Assembly: GCA_958496175.1 (NCBI GenBank) | Contig: OY292274.1 | Location: forward strand, 15,955,689-16,019,688 | Source of the DNA: Sisyra terminalis | Taxonomy: Eukaryota; Arthropoda; Insecta; Neuroptera; Sisyridae | Reading direction: 5' to 3' | Length of the DNA stretch: 64,000 nt | In this document: positions 47,601 through 60,923 of the stretch, one piece after another | How positions within the stretch are numbered: position 1 is the stretch's first letter | How the letters are laid out: each line of letters starts with the position of its first letter | Translations under genes and position numbers: made by a program | Notes under the pieces: generated by a model | Seen by the model: only the letters and a program-made list of their open reading frames with translations | Database searches by the model: none | Told to the model about the DNA's origin: nothing

Positions 47601-49620
47601 CCCTTTGCCTATAAACATATCAGAAAACGCAGAGATTTTTTCGATTGAAATTCTCTCGGATTTCGAAAGATTTACGACAAATTATTACGTCTCCAAGTGA
47701 ATTTTTTTCTCCCAATTCATTTCTTCTTATAAAATTAGCTTACGACTTCCATTAATCAATATCAACCTCAGCTGGATCAGGTGAGGTCTACCACATTTAC
47801 GAAAATAGCTTAAATATTGTCACATTTTATCTCCTAAATATTTCTACTGTTGTATTTTTTTTTTTATTTCTTCGTCCACCTTTTGTTCAAACCATGATCC
47901 TTTTGTCCTACTGATCTTGCGATAGTAACTCAAAACATACAACCTGAAAAACGCATTTTGTGTTATCCTATTCGAATGAGCTAAAAAAAACATTAAAATA
48001 TTTTGGAATGTAATGCTTGATGCTTATCACATCTATCGGTTATCCCTCATTATTTTCCTTCCATTTCCGAATAGAATTTATGGCACGTTTAGTTTAAGTT
48101 AATTGTCTCGTTTCTTAATTATCGAGCCGTTAAATATAAGGAAAAATATAACAGATAACGATAAAAAACTCAATGATACATAACAGTAGCTCCAATTTAT
48201 CTCTAACGTTATAAATTATTTTACAAGCTTTTGGTTTTAAAATGATAAACAATAGATAGTTTCAATTTAGAAAGTAATATATTTTCTAGACAAATAAAAA
48301 AAAATCAAGGGTACGCTATAACAACGGATATGAATATGCGGCCAAATAGTTTCGTAAGAATTTTATGTATTCATATAAAACGCTTTAAAAGGATTTTATA
48401 TTTTCATAATCTTTAAGGGTAAAAACCAAACCCAAGACTTGTCTTAGAGGTTGCAGACGAGAGATGAAAGGCTTATGAGCCTCCGTATTGCTGCCTCCTA
48501 CCTAAAAAAACATGTCATGTACATTTTAGTGGTTTAAAAAAACAAGCCATAGGACATAAGAGAGTGAAGAAAAGAACATGTAATTTTTGCATAATGCATT
48601 ACCTTTAGGGAATAGCTGACGATGGTGTGTATATTGGAGCGTATTAAATCTTAAGGTATTTTCCACGAAGGATAATGAGATGTGTTTTATGCATGAATTT
48701 TACTGTTACCCCTCCGTTACCGCAGTCTTAGGCGTTTTCAACATGCAATCCACCGCACATTTATATCAGCCATAGTGAACAGATTGTACGTGCACATTTA
48801 TATGAACCGTTATTTGGGGCGACGGGAGTTCGTATGGAGAATACGGTTTAGCCCCTGAAATTTCATCTTAATATTTTTTGTTATATGAGACGCTTTTAAC
48901 TAAAACCCTCATAGAAAATTGTTTATATTTATTATTCATATAAAACTTTAGATGGGAGTCTTAGTTCCCTACTTGATGAAAAGTTGTTTTTATAAGGTGA
49001 AGCAAAAGCTAGATTTATTTTTATAATTTTAACCACTTAATTCTCCAAACTCAGCCATATTTTTCATAAACAGTAAGCTTAATTGAAAGTATTTCGCATT
49101 CAAGATGAAACATTTCAGTATCTGTCACATAAAATTATCCAGATATGTAGTATTAAGACTACTTCTGAAAAAACAAATCATAAAGAATATTAAATTGTGG
49201 AAAACAATAAATTTTTTCATCATAAATAACAATGTTTTTTTCTTTTTTTTGGACTTTAAGTATATCATATATTTATTTTTTCAGCTTTACATTCTTGCAA
49301 CTAATATTAGTTAGTACGTTGTATGTTTATTTAGTAAAGCATTAAGAGAAGAACCAATATAAAAAACTTGGTAATTTATCATGCATGGCAATATTAGGCA
49401 GGAGAATTATCATAAGTACTAGCGATTTTCGATTGTGGAAGCGGTTAGGCATTTACTTGTTGGGATTACCAACTACCAGTCAAGATTGTTCCTGACTGGA
49501 TAGAAAATCGCAGATTTTAGACTATAACCATAAAAAATTATATAAAAATCAAAGAAAACTAGCCGAAAACGGGATACTGAAAATAGGTCTCATGTAGATG
49601 TTATAGTACTCCAATACTAT
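44620..49620. other. Intergenic AT-rich DNA, no gene supported
   Basis: No exon series, transposase or RNA gene was recognised. Patches of more balanced composition at 45850-45920 and 48430-48860 lack a readable protein. Short overlapping frames on both strands appear to be chance. Confidence 0.5.
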
Positions 49621-49629
49621 TTCGAATTA

Positions 49630-50300
49630 TTTGGTGGAACTACGAATGTTATGCAGCTTCGACTCCAATTCTGAAAGGTCGGTGCTTCCGATTGATTTTA
49701 GAACTTTGACTCTTACTTCGACTCTGAAAATTTTGTAATCGGAGGTAGAGTTACCAATTTTTGCTAACAGAAAACAATTTACTACTTTCCGAACTACCTA
49801 AATTGATTGAACATTTTTTATAAAATCATTGTTTTATAGTTTCATGTTAAGTATGTGTTTTATGGTTTATGTTTTATGTTTTACCGATCCAAGGAACTGA
49901 TTTCATAATTATGTTTCTATCATTTTATTCGTCCTTTTAGACCAGGGATCACCAATTTGTTTCGTTTGGGGTCGGTTTTTTAAGACAAAATAACCAACGT
50001 ACTTTGCGAAATGCGAAATCGTCCGTTGTTGGACCCCATACCTACTGGTTTTGGAGCGGTCACCTTGATCACTAAGCTACCAGTAGGCTACGGGAGACAT
50101 TTGATTAAATAATGTGTTTGGTAATACAAGCATATTGAATTTGAACCAGGATTCGCCATTTGACTATAGTTCTAGACCGTTAGAGTATATGTACCTATTT
50201 CCGACCTCGCCTATGATTGAGATTCCGACTCCGGTTACAACTTCCACTTTAAAAATTTAATTTAAAATCTCCGGTACTAAATTTGGTTCTGATAAATTTA
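49630..50300. repeat. Degenerate CCGACT/TCCGATT repeat with a hAT-like terminus
   Basis: Phrases such as CTTCGACTCCAATTCTG, TTACTTCGACTCTG, GAGATTCCGACTCCGG recur imperfectly across the region. CAGGGATCACCAA at 49943-49955 fits the hAT terminal consensus CAGNGNTNNCCAA. No matching second terminus or transposase was found, so this is at best one end of a decayed element. Confidence 0.35.
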
Positions 50301-50566
50301 TCTTTGCAACATCCCTAGCGTCAACTGTGGTACTGACATATGTATCTTTTTAACATTGACACATTCTATAGAAGCGCTATTGTTTTACAGCTGTATTCTC
50401 TCAATAGGCAGGAGTTAAAATAAAAAATAACAGGAATTCATAGTTTATAGATATCATGTGAAATAATTTTGTTCCAACAAGTAAAAATTTGCTTTGGAAA
50501 CTGTTGAAACTGTGCAATTTCTTTGGAATAAATGAAATAATACATCTACAATACGTAGAGTCATTC

Positions 50567-51463
50567 CAGATTTAAACTGGAGTAAAAATTAAACAATAAG
50601 GAATAAGGAAAAAAGAACCCCTGCTTATGATAAAACATTTATTGGACTAATAATTAAATTAGGTAATAACACATAAAACTTTGACACTTAAAAAATAAAA
50701 AAGATTATTTCGAATGATTCTAAATGCGCATAATTGACCCGACTTGCGGGTAAGTGCGCGCAATCGTTCGGGTAAATGTACTTATTTTTTTAGTTATAAT
50801 GCTTAGTATGAACTTATAAATATAAAAGCACATAAAATAAGTTGACTAAAAATTATGAAATCAAAGCCAAATTCAGCGTTTCCTAATATGGCGACCTTTT
50901 TGTAAGCTTCATTAAACAACCGAACTAGATGGTATTGGGTTATAGCTTTTATAGGGTACCCTGACATGAATTTATTGCATGTAACAGAGTATTTAGGTTT
51001 CCATAGACTGAAAAAAGCTCTGCCAGTGGTTGGAGCTTGTGACTGCCATGTGGTGGCAATGTTAGCATACTTATGTTCTGCGCCCAAATTACCCGCGCCC
51101 ACTTATCCCAGGCCAAAATTTTTGATATATCCTCATATAACTTTGCTCATACTAAAACTACCTTTAAATTTTATGATGAATAGAAGAGAAGACCATGGAA
51201 GAGAAGATCATGGTGAGTGTATTCAGTATGATATGATAATCTTTCTAGTGATGGCAAAAGTTATAGTTACAGTGCCGAATTCTAATTATTATTGTTTAAA
51301 AATAATGAGTAACACCATGTCGCGATCGTGTATATAAATTAGTATCTCGTTACCGCACCTTTCAGTCAACTACATATAATATGACTTATCCCTCAAATCT
51401 TTCAGGATAAACAGGATGCGCACACTTATCCACTGCCCACGTTTACTCCGAATGACTCTATAG
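50567..51463 (-). mobile_element. Pogo/Tigger-like DNA transposon remnant
   Basis: Terminal inverted repeats TAGAGTCATTC (left, about 50567) and GAATGACTCTA (right, ending about 51463), with TA at each outer edge as expected for the Tc1/mariner/pogo group. The minus-strand frame 51102-50803 contains TGRAFFSLWKPKYSVTCNKF, then ITQYHLVRLFNEAYKKVAIL and GNAEFGF. This resembles the end of pogo/Tigger/jerky transposases, where LDVxFFxPLKxxY is followed by an LFxxAYxKAAT...xGF segment. The catalytic DDE part is missing, so the copy is non-autonomous. A second, inverted and truncated copy is at 25390-25675. Confidence 0.68.
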
Positions 51464-51469
51464 CTACTT

Positions 51470-54180
51470 TTTTCTGGTAAACTATTATACTTAGAACTAA
51501 TAATTATTTTCAATTCTGAAACCAAATGGTTTATATTTTTATTGATTACTTATTTACAAACTTAATGCTTATTAAGTTCCATTTTGTTCTAATTTTATGA
51601 CATACTTTTAAAAAACTTTATGAAGTCTTGTAAATATATCGGCTTATAAGTATGCAAGGGACATCATAGATGGTAAAATATTGTTTTGATTTAGGACAAA
51701 GTTATTAACTTTTTCCGTTGAAAGTTATTTGACTATATGATTTCATCTCAAGTTACATATCTACGAGTAGTTGTGATTGCAAGTTGACAAAAGTTATGTC
51801 TTATAACTTTTAAAATCAACTTTGAAGATGTTACGAATATTTTTTTAAAGAATTTCTTTCGTTGAACTAAACATTACGAAAAAGTAGCTTTTGCATCTCA
51901 TTAAATAAAATCTGGTGAAACGTAATTACTTTTTTTGAAAGTAACTTATAATCTTGTTTCATTAAAACTAGAAAATAAAGAGCTTTATAAGTACGTCTCC
52001 TAACAAATAAGTGAATTTTTCTTTCTTTTACAAAGATGTTTTAACGATTTTGTTACGGAAGTTTTTTTATAGAAACTGTAACCACATAACGTGAATTATC
52101 ATACATATTTTAAAAATATTTTAAAGAAATGAAAAAGAATAATAAAACATCTACTGACACACTTTCTAAATGAGATATCAATAATAAATAAAATCATTAC
52201 GATAAATGCAACTTGCAACTGTTCTCAATTATTCAGTATGCAGTATGCATCGTTCATATCTTTGAGCAAAACTCGTTATTTACATTTTTATAATTATTGA
52301 ACTGATTTTAAGTACCGTATGTACCGCCGCGTAAATATCGTAAAGCAGTGTAAAAAAGTTAGTTAAATTATAACTACGTAAATAATTTTTTTCTGCAATG
52401 TTAATTTCAAATAATAAATTTCTTGATACAGAATCTTCATTAGAGAAAACATATTTAATTACTGTGCTGATTTATTTCCTAGAAATAATATATGTATTTA
52501 ATGTTTTTGTCGAAATAAAAATAAATTTTGCTAGTTTATTTTTTTCTTGTCGAGTGATGCAGCTGAAGAATGTGCTGATTTCTATGAGTAGAAAATTGGA
52601 ATTTCTTATATATACCGTTAATAGTTATTATAACAATTGTATAATATTATAAAAACTTTAAAACGATCATTCGGCGTACAGTTATGGCTTAAAAATTCAG
52701 CTTTTGTGTAGGATAGAATTATGAAAGAATGTGAGAAAAAAGTTTTTTAACATTAATTTTTGAAAACTTATTTCACAATTTTACTGTTTTTTTAATTTTT
52801 TCCGAAATGTCCTAATTTTATAAATGAGGAATTTGAATAAAGTATTATTTTTAAATCTTTTTTTGAATTTATTTTTAAACTTTTTTTTTATGATGGAATG
52901 ATAAATGAAAACCTACAAGCAGGACTTAAAGTTAACGCATTTGTGATATGTTGTGCAGTTGATATAAAATAGAGAATCTATATTTGTGAATTCGACACGG
53001 CTAAGGGTTCTCTATAGCCTTGACAGCTTATAACTTCTTATTAAAGTTTTAGTTTTGCTGATTATAGAAACGAATTTTTCCATTCTTCTGTAATAAAATT
53101 TTAATAGAAAGAAATTTTAAAATTAGGGTTCCATTTTTTACTATGGATCCCTAAAAAGTAGATTTGACTGATGAAATATGTCATATGAGACAATTTTTCA
53201 GAGGTCTAACTGTTTGTAATATTTTAATTTAAAATATTTTCTTTTTGAAATTAGGGTCCCGAAATCCTTTGAAATAAATACGATGGAATTTATGGCGTGT
53301 TAAAACCTTAATTGCTGTGCATACAGTCGGTACTGCAGGATAGTGATATAATTTATTACATTCAATTTAAGAAAACGGAAATAAATGGAAGAAAAATCCA
53401 AGACTCCAAAATTTGAAAAGATAAATTACTCTAGTAAAATCCTGGTATTAAAACTTTCATTAAAATCAATACTTGGCTAGCGATATTTGGATAGTTGTAG
53501 TACAGTCTTGATATATTTATTATTTAAGTGTCGTAGCAAATTGGAATATCCGGAAAAATATTATTTATTCGACGTTTTTTTAACTAAATTTAAAGTTTTG
53601 TAAATATGTACTAGTTTGAAGTTGAGATTGATGTGGTTGGGTTGATAGGTGGATTTATTGGATCCATCACCGAAACCAGATATTTTTGATTTAATTTTTG
53701 AGACTCATAGTTGAAAAAATATATAGTCAAAGGCAGATCAATGAAATAATATCTATCAAATCAATCAACCTAAATCTCTAATCATAAATATACTTGATTG
53801 ACTTCAAAAATAAAAATTGTTATTTTAATAATATACTGAATTGCGTAAACTTATGTTACTCTTTTTATAACAATACCTAGTACTCTTCTGAAGATAATCG
53901 CATAAGAAAACTACCAGCGAGTACTATGGTTCAGAAATCAAGGATGTTTAGAACAGCTAAATTTAAAAACTAAATTTAATAAAGTAGTTTCTAACATGAA
54001 TACTTTAGTATTTTTTACAAATGTGTGATGCTAGAGTAATGTTCAATGGAATTAATTTGTATTTTTTGCACATAGGTAAAGAATACAAAATTATTCAAGC
54101 CAAAATGTGCAATCTATTTATATAAATTATTCTATTGACTTGCTCAATTATCTTTGATCAACTAAACTTAGTTACATTAA
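51470..54180. other. Intergenic AT-rich DNA, no gene supported
   Basis: Nothing recognisable on either strand; short frames (for example 52398-52652) show no domain. Confidence 0.5.
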
Positions 54181-54184
54181 AGTG

Positions 54185-54725
54185 GTCCAAGATACATGAA
54201 AAAAGTATCTAGATACTAGATAAATTACTTTTTTAAAAAGAAAATTTCGAATTATTTTGAATATCTAGCTATTTTTAACAAAAAGGAACTAAAATAATTA
54301 TCTTTAGTTGGTTTTAAGATACTTGAAAATATACTTTGTATACTATGAATGCAGTAAGTTTCATAAAGTATTAGGTAAAGTTTTTAAGTAATCAAAAATG
54401 TATTTCTTATCTTTATTTATTTAGGAAAAAGGGAAGTATGTTGGTCTGAGCCCCTGTAAATACAACACACTTAAACAATGACAGAATATTAAAATAAAAG
54501 GAATACATTGAACCATATAGAATCTAGAACAAAATAAAATAAGACTCTGTATCCAAACTTTTGATATCTAGGTATCTAAGTAACTTTTTGGTATCTAAGT
54601 TACTTTTTGAGTTACAAGATATAGTTTCTTTTAAAAATTATCTAAGATAGTAGTTATTCTTTGCCAAAAACAGAGGTACTAAGATACAGCATCTTAGTAA
54701 CTTCAAAGTAACTGTTAAGAAACTT
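54185..54725 (-). repeat. AGTAACTTAGATACT-rich repeat, copy 2 (inverted)
   Basis: Motifs GGTATCTAAGTAACTTTTTG and ATCTAAGATAG are the reverse complements of those at 17985-18180, in the corresponding order. The ends carry CCAAGATAC and the reverse complement of CCAAGTTTC, an imperfect terminal inverted repeat, so this may be the more complete member of a MITE family. Confidence 0.5.
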
Positions 54726-54729
54726 GGTT

Positions 54730-57700
54730 CAAATCACAAGATGGTGATGAAATTCAAATTTTGATTTGAAACGATGGCAATGAATTTAACAGTGAAAACA
54801 ATGAAAATAACAAAATTATTTTCATTGTTAACAATATTGAAAATAGAACAAATAATAAATTATTAATCATTATTGAGCCGATCGTCGACTTGTAAGTAAT
54901 GTTACCAAGTTTCTCAAAAATAAAATTATTGTACCAAATTTACCACAAAGAATCACTCAAGTGATCGAAACTCAAGTGAGATTAATTTTTTGCTTGAGAA
55001 AATAAACAGGAACTAAAATACGTTTTTCTGATAGCTCTGCTTACATTTATGTTTCCTGAGTCGCAAATAATGTGTTTACTAGAGAATCATTTTTTCATCT
55101 TTCACCATATCTCAAAAACTTCGTATTGAAGAATCGCTCTTTTTAATTTTAAAGTTATTTATTCCATCGGAACCAAATTTTAATTACATATTGTTTATAA
55201 AACAAACATCGTTGCCAATCTAAATTATACCTGTTTTCTTGACTGAGATTCAGAAAATAATAAGGATTCAGTGTAAAGACTTAGATGAATTAGTTTTTAC
55301 TTCAATTAATAATTTTTGGTGGTACTACAATGGAGATTAATTAGCCATATTTTTATGCAGTCATCTTGGGAAATTCAGAAACAAGAAACAACCGATTCGT
55401 TTTTAAGATTATGGAATTTATCATATATGTTTTTTTGTTTGTTTGGTGAGGATCATCCCTTGAAAAGATTTTCATGACAAATGTATGACTGCCACAAAAA
55501 TAATCAAAAGCTTCAAAAGCTTTTAAGGAAAGCTTTAGCCTTTTAAAAAAAGGAAAAAAGGCTAAAGGGGTAAGCTTTAATTGATCATGGAATTTAAAAT
55601 AAGAGACGAATTGGTTGTAAATCTCTATGAATATAAAACATTAAGTCGAGTCGACAATTTTATTTGATTTCTTTTTACGTTTTATTCGCGATTAAAATTG
55701 AATTACATTGGCATTGAAGTTTCGTTCGACAAACTCACCGTATAGAGCATGCAATGTAGGAGGAAAGACGCATAAGACGATTGTGATTAGGTTTTGTATG
55801 ACTTATCGTTGATAATAATTCAGCTCGTGCCTCATGAGGGTAGACAAGTGACACGGCACGTTCTATCTGAAACCGGCATCGCAGTTTGTTATCTCTCCAC
55901 AATTCTGTCTAATTAACTAGCAGCGTCTTCCTACTGAACCACGTCGACTTATTCTTCTACATTTCGCGAACTTCTCCCGCAACGAATTCGATCGATCTGC
56001 CTCGTTTATTTCCACATAAATACTTAGATTTGGAATCATGAAGGTGTCATCCTCACATTGAACGTACCATAATAAAAATCAACTGTTTAATATTTCAATG
56101 ATTTCCCGTGCGATGCTTTCAAGCCACTTAAAACAAGGAAACCATACTAATTAACTTGGCTTTAAACATTTTTTTATTTCATTTCAAATAAGGGCAGAAT
56201 CAACCAATTAAGCATTCAGGCAAACGTAAATCCGGGACGGTAAAAACGTGTACGTATATAAAAACTACAAATGCATTTCCGGCATGTGAGTGGATCTCTA
56301 GGTGGAGATGCACGCGTTTTTGAAGGGAAACGCGGCCATTATGAAATATTTCATTAAAACAAAAAGTCAAAAAGGTGCATATATATAAGGTGACACTGTG
56401 CACTCATGGGTAATGATCCACAAATAATGAGATCACACAATGCCCTTTTGTTGTGCGATTGGTGGAAATATCGTGGAATATTCAACCAATCACACACGAT
56501 CGAGGGGGGCATAAAATCATTTTTTTTTCGCATTATTGGATGATGTATATTAAATCCTGATCGGTTTAAGTTCTTCGTTGCACGCATGATTGTTTGTATT
56601 AAATTGGCTTTATCGTACATCGTCATATTGTGAGAGATAATATATCGTCTCAATTACACGACTTGTTTTCGTCCTGCTGTGCTCAAGTGGCGTTTGTTGC
56701 ATTTTCGTTCTGCAGCATTTTGAATTGTACTTATTTGAACCTGTTTTGCCCGAAAAGGGGATACCAACGAGTATGCGTGTGCAATGCAATGCATTTTTCG
56801 CTGGCTTTAATGTCGTGTCATTGAATTTGCGATTTACGGCCCAAATTCTGCCACTGTGTACTGTTATTATCACAATCTCTTTACTCCTCACAGTGTTCTC
56901 CCTTACGTTTAATATTCTACAATTGTTTGACATTTTTCATTGTAACATTCTTAAGTCTTTCAACTACGTTCTAACCGTCTTACATTCGAATATTGTTATT
57001 TCATAATTGATTCATTTTAACGTTAAGTATTGAAAAAATTATGACATTTTTATCTCTTTATTTTCATTCGAATGTAAAAATAAATACACTACGACCTGAA
57101 AATGAGGCCTTAGTTTCATTTTACGGATGCTTGTTTTGTTCTATTTTAGTGGAGATTTTACTCGTTGACATTTTTCGGGGGCTCACGTGATTTTTTATAA
57201 TGCGTTCGAGACAAATGGTCGACAGTAATGACGTATGTAGCGAGACACATTATACTATTGGGAGGCATCATCGTGTGTGGGCCTCCTGTCCCCGGATTGA
57301 CGGATTTGTTTTGAATTGAAAAGCTCCTGTCTGCACTTTCCATACCTATACAAACATTTGAATAATAAAAGAACCTCTTTTTTTGTCAATAAAATACCAC
57401 GGAAGTCTGTTTTTATGAGCTTATTTTGATTTTTATGATCTAAATTATTTCAAAAATGTATATTTTCGTTTAGGTTGTGTTTTTAAATATATAAGAAAAA
57501 AACATTTTTTCAAACTAATTATCAGAAAACAAACATTATCTTGTTGATATTGAGGAAAATTCTAAGGGGTTTTGAAAAAGTTGCGTTTTAAATACTTTTC
57601 AAAATTATTAGTAATTGTCATTAAAAAGACTTCAATTATGTATACATAAAAAGAAAGCTTTATCTTTCTTTGGTGGAATCCAATTTTTTAGCATCTTATA

Positions 57701-58660
57701 AGTTGATATTTTTTATTGTTTGCATAAATAATTAATTTTATTTCGAAATGTTCTTCCATATAAAGGCATACGTCTTTGAACTATGTATTTGACTTATTAT
57801 TATAGAGAACACTAATTTAATATTATTATTCTCTTATAAAACCGTTTTTATCTGATATCATTTAAAATCTTGAAAATTAATTATTCTCGTCTTGACTATT
57901 GAGCTTTCGTACATTTACTGTACTACAGTCCTTGGCCATATTAATAGACGCGCTGTTGGTTTTGTATAAAACCTGAAGTAAAAGCTATTTTATTTTGGGT
58001 CCATATTTTTGCTTGGGTTAACTTTCCTGTACAAATTTTATTTATTACGCTTATTACCAACTAGCGTGACCAAAAATCATATTTACTGAGCTGAATTGTT
58101 TAATATTTAATTGAATGCCAGTTTTTTGATATTTAAGTTCCCATTCTGCGCAGTATGCTGTCTATGTAGGACAATACCGTTCGCTATATTTGTGGATGAT
58201 GATTCCACGAGTGAATATTTTTTCTAAGGGCTATTTTTCTGTTGTGACCACCACTTTAGCTACTTTTTTTCAGCAACTTCCACATATTTTCAAGGAGTTT
58301 CCAATCATGGTTATTATCTTAAAGTAGGGTAATAGGTATAATTAACAAGGTTTTACCTTTATCCAGAAAATATATGTCTTAAAAATCAATATAACTTTTT
58401 TTAATGTAAAAAGTAAATATTAAATTTAATTTAGTAGAATATGTACATTTTGTATAAAATCTTAAGTATGTCTAATAATATGGCCAGAGACTGTATATAA
58501 TTGAAAATTTTTCGTTAAGAAAAGCAAAAAAGTTCAATTAGGTAATTTTTGATTAGTAAAGTGTGGATATCATGTATGAATCTATAAATCAGCATTCCTT
58601 TAATTGTTAAATATATTAATATTTCAGATTCATGATTAAGTACCATACATTTATGGGATT
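54730..58660. other. Intergenic DNA with a richer, ORF-dense but non-coding patch at 55700-57350
   Basis: Between 55700 and 57350 base composition rises and several frames of 60-107 codons overlap on both strands, none with a recognisable domain. This mutual overlap argues against coding and for regulatory or otherwise constrained DNA. It includes a small inverted repeat at 56457-56492 (GATTGGTGGAAATAT against ATATTCAACCAATC). A short stem, CTTTAGCCTTTT with AAAAGGCTAAAG, is at 55540-55578. Confidence 0.4.
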
Positions 58661-58673
58661 CAATACTAAAAAC

Positions 58674-58943
58674 GATAAATTTTTAAAATGTATTCCCAGA
58701 GAAACAGTCATGAATTTAAATAGTATTCACCACCAAAAATATTTTATATACTTACCAATAATTAGATTGTCAATATTCTTATAATATTTGCACAGGCAAA
58801 AATTATTAGATAAATTTTTAAAATGTATTCCCAGAGAAACAGTCATGAATTTAAATAGTATTCACCACCAAAAATATTTTATATACTTACCAATAATTAG
58901 ATTGTCAATATTCTTATAATATTTGCACAGGCAAAAATTATTA
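58674..58943. repeat. Perfect 135-bp tandem duplication
   Basis: 58674-58808 is repeated exactly as 58809-58943 (unit begins GATAAATTTTTAAAATG and ends GCAAAAATTATTA). The zero divergence means a very recent duplication or an assembly duplication. No coding content. Confidence 0.95.
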
Positions 58944-59940
58944 GATCGAGTGAAGACCCAAGTCTCTAAGTCTCATTTCTAAAAAAACCCTAATCTTAGT
59001 TGAAAAGTATGACTTGGCCGTTTCATAGAATTTGGAGAGTTAACTTTTTACCATATCTTATGGAATTCTATGGAAGTATACACAACAGCTACGAAAAGGT
59101 GTAAGTATTGTGGCAGGGATTTAAAAAGGACTAAGCGAGTTATAAAAAATTACAAAAGTATAATTTGGTCCTTAATGACGTATCATGTACCTCATCCAAT
59201 AAATACCCAAGCTTTTTGAATAGGAAATCGGGATAGTAGTAAGGATTTAAGGACCCCATACGCGATCCGATTATTTTTTATTATCAGCGAAAACGTTGTG
59301 AGCTTGTGAGTTTTGATAACCTATTTTCCATGAAATGTTTTTAGTAGTTTCATTTCTTTTTCAATTTTTTTATTTTTTTGAATTAAAACTCTTGTGCGTT
59401 AGCTACTTAAGCGCCATAAGAACCAAATATAAAACAACAGTTTAAAGAAGAAACTCAACAAGTCATAGTAAAAGAACCCTTTAAAAATTCAGCTGAAGGG
59501 TTGAAATTAAAACAAATTTGTAGTTGAATTCACCGAAGACAATTAAAAACAAATGAAAGTTAATTTTGAAATGTATTAAGTGACTTCTTGACAAGGAAAA
59601 TGGAATGGAAAAGAAGAAGAAAACAATTAATATTTCATGATTTTTTTTAAATTTGATTGTTGTTTTTTGTAAGATTTTTGGATATTTGAAGTTGCGGTTG
59701 TTTGAATTTGGTTGAAGAGTAAAAGTTATAGATTTTTTTTATGTTTTGGTGTTTTTGTGTCAATTTTAACTTGCATACTAAGCGTCAGCTTTCAAGAACT
59801 TTGAGAAATTCCTATTTTGGTTTTCAAATCAGTTCCGTTCTTTCTAGGGGTTGAATGGTGAAAATTATAGTTATCTCAATTTTAATGTTATATATTTAGT
59901 AAAGTCGTTGTATATTTTGATTTATATACTTTTCAAAGGT
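58944..59940. other. Intergenic DNA before the nested LINE
   Basis: AT-rich with no recognisable exon. The LINE similarity begins abruptly at about 59943, so this is the flank of a 5'-truncated insertion. Confidence 0.5.
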
Positions 59941-60689
59941 GTTTTGTGTCTAAGCTATTCGAAAGAATCATCAAGCAATGGCTTCACACTTGGATAGAAC
60001 TCAACCAAATTCTATCCAATACGCAATTTGGATTTAGGCTTCACTATTCCACTTCGCAACAAATCTTAAGACTCGTAGAAATAATCGAAAGTGGTTTTGA
60101 AGAAAAAAAAATAATCAGTAGGTTTGTTCTTGGATGCGACGCAAGCGTTCGATCAAGTTTGGCATCAAGGGCTACTCACAAAGCTTCAGAACTACGATAT
60201 TCCTGAGTATCTATACAATATAATTTCTTCGTTTTTGAGCAACCGCTGCTTCCAAATCAAAATGGACGATCAGTTATCAGAGGAAAAACCTATCCACTCG
60301 GGAGTACCTCAGGGATCAGTATTGGGTCCAACTCTTTTCAATCTCTACGTTCCCATACAAAGTTTGAAAACCGGCCCTTGGATGGCCCATCGCCGGGCGA
60401 AGGATGATAATTAACGGCCAATCATTGGCGTCTTCTAATGGCCCATGGACGGCTGAATATACAAATGATAACAACGGCCCATTAATGGCAGTTGATTATC
60501 GGCCGATTAATGAGCCCAGTAATGGGCCACGTATTATTCAAATCATCGGCCGATTGATGGCAGTTGACCATCGGCCGGTTATTGGGCTTAGCAATGGGCC
60601 ACGTACTATTTAAAATATAAGCAAACAATCAAATCTTTCCTCTTTATAATATTAGATTGATAAATTATATCTCGTGGACACCCGAAACT

Positions 60690-60915
60690 TTCCTTTCCCT
60701 ATATGCTGATGATACAGTAATTTTTGCATCCTCCTGAAGAGCTGATACAGTGGCCAACAAAATAGTCCCTTAAAAAGAATAATGATTTTTTTTAAAAAAT
60801 GGAAAATAAAGACCAATTATAACAAAACTAAAGTTATCCTATTCACTAGAAGAAGACTTAACAAGCATTAGAAGGGATTAATAAATGGGAAAAATATAGA
60901 ATGGGCAAAAACAGT
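60690..60915 (+). pseudogene. Fragment of a second LINE reverse transcriptase inside the DNA element
   Basis: LYADDTVIFASS at 60699-60734 is the catalytic motif C of a Jockey-like reverse transcriptase. A stop and a frameshift follow, then FFKKWKIKTNYNKTKVILFT and INGKNIEWAKTVR, the usual continuation. It differs from the host LINE, whose corresponding motif is YVDDIAI at 61926. So it is a separate LINE piece caught in the DNA element. It abuts the 3' end of the minus-strand frame at 60924. Confidence 0.8.
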
Positions 60916-60923
60916 TAGATTAG

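Noticed and set aside
49943..49955. Complete hAT transposon
   Set aside because: Only one terminus fits the consensus; no matching second end, 8-bp duplication or transposase was found.
56354..57006. Overlapping frames of 93-107 codons on both strands
   Set aside because: They overlap each other antisense and carry no known motif; the longer frames follow from the richer base composition.
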